A DNA stretch of 42,345 nucleotides, taken from IMG/VR virus record IMGVR_UViG_3300032820_002177, positions 1-42,345 of that record, one strand, 5' to 3'. The translations under genes were made by a program, and so were the position numbers. Under the pieces are notes generated by a model. The model was given only the letters and a program-made list of their open reading frames with translations. It did no database searches and was not told where the DNA came from. Each line of letters opens with the position of its first letter. Position 1 is the first letter of the stretch. Origin of the DNA: a virus. This document shows, one piece after another, positions 39,612 to 42,345 of the stretch.

Positions 39612-40651
39612 CCTATATTTTGAAGATTTACATATGTAGGCGTAGCAACTGTAACTCCATCTACTACTGATGCTCGTACTTGAGTCATTGTAAGACCCAA
39701 ATCTCCTGTAACTCTGTCATCTACATTACTACCGTCTGTATCAGCATCATTCCATTCAAATCTAAAAACAACAGAATTAGTTGAGAGTAATTTAGCTTTT
39801 ATTGTAAAATTATTTTCTGCGTAATTTGGAGCTGATCCTGATTTTGAAAAAATGTCTTGATAAGATGTAGTTAACTCATGAAACCCTATAGCTGATGCAA
39901 CTGTATGCGGCCCTGTAGCAGTAGTAGTTGTACTATGCACTTTAAAAGAAATAATTCCAGAATTTGTTATAATTGCATCCCAATCTACATCTTTTTGATT
40001 GGTGGATTCATTTGTTAATGCAGAAGACATATTTATAACACCTCCTGTATTAAAAAAGTGACGTCGATGATCTTGGGTAGTTGCTGCAATATCGATTCCA
40101 TCGTCAGTTTTACATATATATCCGCCGGCAAAAACTAATTGAAATTCTGCACTTAATCCTGCAGCAGGCCAATCAGAAGTATATGACGCACCTGTATCAG
40201 CCGATTGTACTTTTGTTTCTAGAACTGTTTGTGTAGCATGTACTGTTAAATGATCTACTTCAATTGCAGGAATAAGCGGTGGAATATCATTTACACCTTT
40301 TGTAGCATCTGGATTAACAACTGTAAATGTATCTGGTGTTCCTGGTGTACGCTGAACAGTGTCTCCTGATCCTGTATTTGACTCATCTGCTCCTATAATA
40401 TTTCCGGATACTATCTGATTAATTCCAATGGATGTATTAAATTGATGCCCATATACCATATTAAGATCTGTAAATAATCCACCCCATTGACCTGCGGTTA
40501 TATCATCTACGCCGGCCGGTGCTACCATTCCAGTATTAGCCATAGCTTGACCATAACCTTTATCACCTGATCCTATGCCTAGAATAAGATTTATACGAGT
40601 AACAGCGTCATTATGTTCAGTAATTTCAACATTATCACCTGGTGAAACCAT
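39608..40651 (-). CDS. Fibre/structural protein, paralogue A
   Basis: 347 residues. The N-terminus has INLILGIGSGDKGYGQAMAN, and the C-terminal domain contains HRRHFFNTGGVINMS, a motif seen in T4-like marine phage fibre-type proteins, followed by FHELTTSYQDIFSKSGSAPN. The middle insert is Thr/Pro/Asp-rich and absent from paralogue B. A late promoter (AATAAATA) and RBS AAGGAGA precede it. Probably a virion tail or fibre protein. Confidence 0.75.
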   Translation of the reverse strand: MVSPGDNVEITEHNDAVTRINLILGIGSGDKGYGQAMANTGMVAPAGVDDITAGQWGGLFTDLNMVYGHQFNTSIGINQIVSGNIIGADESNTGSGDTVQRTPGTPDTFTVVNPDATKGVNDIPPLIPAIEVDHLTVHATQTVLETKVQSADTGASYTSDWPAAGLSAEFQLVFAGGYICKTDDGIDIAATTQDHRRHFFNTGGVINMSSALTNESTNQKDVDWDAIITNSGIISFKVHSTTTTATGPHTVASAIGFHELTTSYQDIFSKSGSAPNYAENNFTIKAKLLSTNSVVFRFEWNDADTDGSNVDDRVTGDLGLTMTQVRASVVDGVTVATPTYVNLQNIG

Positions 40652-40680
40652 TATATCTCCTTGCGAATAAAGTACTCATA

Positions 40681-40688
40681 TATTTATT
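40681..40688 (-). promoter_or_regulatory. T4-type late promoter (minus strand)
   Basis: AATAAATA on the minus strand, 30 bp before the ATG at 40651, in the 67-bp gap between the two paralogous fibre genes. Confidence 0.65.
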
Positions 40689-40718
40689 CAAACAATGAAA
40701 TATATTAATTTTATTGAA

Positions 40719-41621
40719 TTATAATTCTACTGTATTAGAATATGTTGGACTAGGAACTGAAACATAAATTCCGGACGCACGGCGTTGGGTAATAGTACTA
40801 GTAAGAGTTCCTGTAACATTTTCGTCAGGAGTACCACCTGAATCATCTTGGAATCTTATATCAAATTCTATAATTCTACTATCAACTTCTTTTGCTGTAA
40901 TTCGAAACAAATTTTCATCATAATTATAAGCAGATCCTGATTTTTGAAATACTGTTTGGTGTGTACTTGTTAATTCAAAATTTCCTATAGCACTAGGTGT
41001 TCCATTACCAGAACTTGTAGTTGCATGTATTGCAAAAGATACTATCCCTATACCTGACAATAATCCTGCCCAATCTGCATCTTTAGACCCTGCACCATTA
41101 GATAATTGTCCTTGAAATCTAACCTCTCCACCTGTATTAAAAAAATGTCTACGAGCATTATCAGTAAAAAATGTTACTTGAAAAGTATGTATAACAGTAC
41201 CATTCCAGTCTTGTGTTCTAGTACTAGAAGTTGCTGCTTCAACAGATGCTTGAGTATCATCGCATAAAAGTTTATCAGATTCTACAGAATCTACTATACT
41301 AATAAAATCATTATAGCCTTTTAAACTATTTGTTCCACCGCCAGATAATACCACATCATCTGCACCAATTCTATCTGTAATTTCAACAGTTGCTATATTA
41401 GTTAAACTACCTGATTGATGTGCTCTACATTTATCTATATCAGTTTTAAGATTTACCATTTTTTCAGCAGTTATTACTGAATTAGCTGAAACAACATTAC
41501 TTGATAAAACTTGACCATACCCTGTATCTGTAGATCCTACTCCTAAAACAGTTTCAACACGGCTTTGTAATCCATTATATGTTGCAGCCGTGATAACATC
41601 TTGAACACTTACAGTAGGCAT
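40719..41621 (-). CDS. Fibre/structural protein, paralogue B
   Basis: 300 residues. VETVLGVGSTDTGYGQVLSS at the N-terminus and RRHFFNTGGEVRFQGQLSN with NFELTSTHQTVFQKSGSAYN in the C-terminal half align with paralogue A throughout, apart from a shorter centre. Tandem duplication is clear. A late promoter overlaps the upstream gene's stop. Virion structural function inferred. Confidence 0.75.
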   Translation of the reverse strand: MPTVSVQDVITAATYNGLQSRVETVLGVGSTDTGYGQVLSSNVVSANSVITAEKMVNLKTDIDKCRAHQSGSLTNIATVEITDRIGADDVVLSGGGTNSLKGYNDFISIVDSVESDKLLCDDTQASVEAATSSTRTQDWNGTVIHTFQVTFFTDNARRHFFNTGGEVRFQGQLSNGAGSKDADWAGLLSGIGIVSFAIHATTSSGNGTPSAIGNFELTSTHQTVFQKSGSAYNYDENLFRITAKEVDSRIIEFDIRFQDDSGGTPDENVTGTLTSTITQRRASGIYVSVPSPTYSNTVEL

Positions 41622-41646
41622 GGTGCAATCCTATTATAATTTTGAA

Positions 41647-41654
41647 TATTTATA
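41647..41654 (-). promoter_or_regulatory. T4-type late promoter overlapping a stop codon (minus strand)
   Basis: TATAAATA on the minus strand. The TAA within it (41652-41650) is also the stop codon of the gene upstream. It lies 26 bp before the ATG at 41621. Confidence 0.72.
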
Positions 41655-42345
41655 CTTTGAGTATGCATTCAACTAGTTTCTCTCTTTCTTCATTATTTGT
41701 TTCTAAAGAAATACCAACCATTCCACTAGTTACGTTAGTTGAACAAACTCCATCATTATAAACATACACTGATTGACCTTTATCAACAGGTCCTGTAACA
41801 CGAACTGGTAAGCGTCCTGTTAATCCTATTGCTTGACCTTCACTGTCTCCGTTCATAAGATAAGCAGGTGATTCAGAAATTACACCTATACACATATCTT
41901 CAGAAGATGCTGCTGTAGTTTCCCCTTCACCACCAACTGCCATTGCAGTTCCTGGTGGATAAAGTGTATCAGTAGTATATTTTTCTGCCAAGTCAGCATA
42001 TTGTGCTTGTGTTGCTATACCTACAAAATACGCTGCTTTTAGTGAACCAACTGGTATTGTTTGAGAATTTATTACTTCTTCTACAGACGTTCTTACTGCA
42101 ACAGTTCCTGAACTTGATGTTTCACTTCCTGTTCTATTAGTTCCACTTACAACTAGTGCTGTAGCTTTTTCTGCTAATCCTGTAAAATTGTCTGCATAAA
42201 CATTATTAAATTTATGATCAGTACTACCTAATGTTACAACTTCTGTAGTAATTTCATCACTCTGTAACCCTGGAATTACAGAATTTGAATACATTCTTAA
42301 CGGATTTTTTACAACTCCTAAGCTATTCTTTGCTTTAAATGAAAT
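41650..42345 (-). CDS. Structural/fibre protein (5' end outside the window)
   Basis: At least 231 codons. The frame is open to the right edge, with 17 codons before the first visible ATG at 42294 and no stop, so the true start is probably outside. STDHKFNNVYADNFTGLAEKA is the typical pre-tip motif of T4-like marine fibre proteins. The tail section ADLAEKYTTDTLYPPGTAMA, then GVISESPAYLMN, GLTGRLPVRVTGPVDKGQSV and GMVGISLE, matches the C-terminal domain of cyanophage YadA-like structural proteins. Function: virion fibre or tail protein. Confidence 0.8.
   Translation of the reverse strand: MSFKAKNSLGVVKNPLRMYSNSVIPGLQSDEITTEVVTLGSTDHKFNNVYADNFTGLAEKATALVVSGTNRTGSETSSSGTVAVRTSVEEVINSQTIPVGSLKAAYFVGIATQAQYADLAEKYTTDTLYPPGTAMAVGGEGETTAASSEDMCIGVISESPAYLMNGDSEGQAIGLTGRLPVRVTGPVDKGQSVYVYNDGVCSTNVTSGMVGISLETNNEEREKLVECILKV

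Noticed and set aside
40665-40689. Inverted repeat GAATAAA / TTTATTC at the late promoter of the fibre gene, as a third promoter-in-loop element
   Set aside because: The promoter lies in the arm, not the loop, and short AT palindromes are expected by chance here.
1-42345. tRNA genes, CRISPR arrays, insertion sequences, photosynthesis genes
   Set aside because: None could be recognised by eye; a tRNA scan would be needed to exclude tRNAs firmly.

Overview
The window reads as about 42 kb from the genome of a T4-like (tailed, contractile-type) marine bacteriophage. The evidence is a family-B DNA polymerase of the gp43 type, a probable gp45-like sliding clamp directly after it, a T4-type RNase H (FEN family), late promoters of the form NATAAATA (the gp55-dependent motif of T4-like phages), and tail-fibre proteins with sequence features typical of marine cyanophages and pelagiphages. 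The DNA is very AT-rich, genes are packed with 1-11 bp overlaps, and host-type promoters (TTGACA/T - 16 or 17 bp - TATAAT-like) are unusually clean. This fits a phage of a low-GC marine bacterium such as SAR11 or Prochlorococcus. No photosynthesis genes are present, so SAR11 is somewhat more likely, but the host is an inference.

Layout. 1-20.8 kb, plus strand: replication and nucleotide metabolism. DNA polymerase, clamp, a tRNA-guanine-transglycosylase-like (DpdA-like) protein, small conserved phage genes, a QueD-like protein, an EX7E glycosyltransferase, a cupin, a phosphoribosyltransferase, a HIT protein, GTP cyclohydrolase I (FolE), QueE, an oxygenase-like protein, RNase H, several small conserved genes, then a MoxR AAA+ ATPase and a VWA/HExxH partner. 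The TGT-like protein, QueD-like protein, FolE and QueE together suggest a 7-deazaguanine pathway, probably for modifying phage DNA. 20.8-22.1 kb, plus: a tail-fibre-like protein behind a late promoter. 22.1-25.8 kb, plus: a compact host-type-promoter operon with a radical SAM enzyme, a protein of uncertain (possibly GNAT-like) fold, two TauD-like dioxygenases and a third oxygenase-like protein. One TauD-like protein has HxD changed to HxA.

25.7-42.3 kb is entirely on the minus strand, convergent with the preceding operon (29-bp 3' overlap). Read 5'->3' it starts with three fibre/structural genes (42.3-39.6 kb, at least two with late promoters). Next comes a contiguous run of 11 genes (39.55-27.29 kb) behind one host-type promoter: glycosyltransferase-like proteins, three radical SAM proteins, an SGNH-hydrolase-like protein and a methyltransferase-like protein. 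It ends with a late gene fusing a nitroreductase-like domain to repeats of the kind found in T4-like cyanophage structural proteins.

How it may work together (inference): the host-type promoters would be used early or middle in infection, loading the cell with DNA-modification and carbohydrate/peptide-tailoring enzymes. The gp55-type promoters then make fibres and virion proteins, which could be substrates of the tailoring operon. No intergenic stretch exceeds 300 bases. No tRNA, CRISPR or insertion sequence was recognised by eye.
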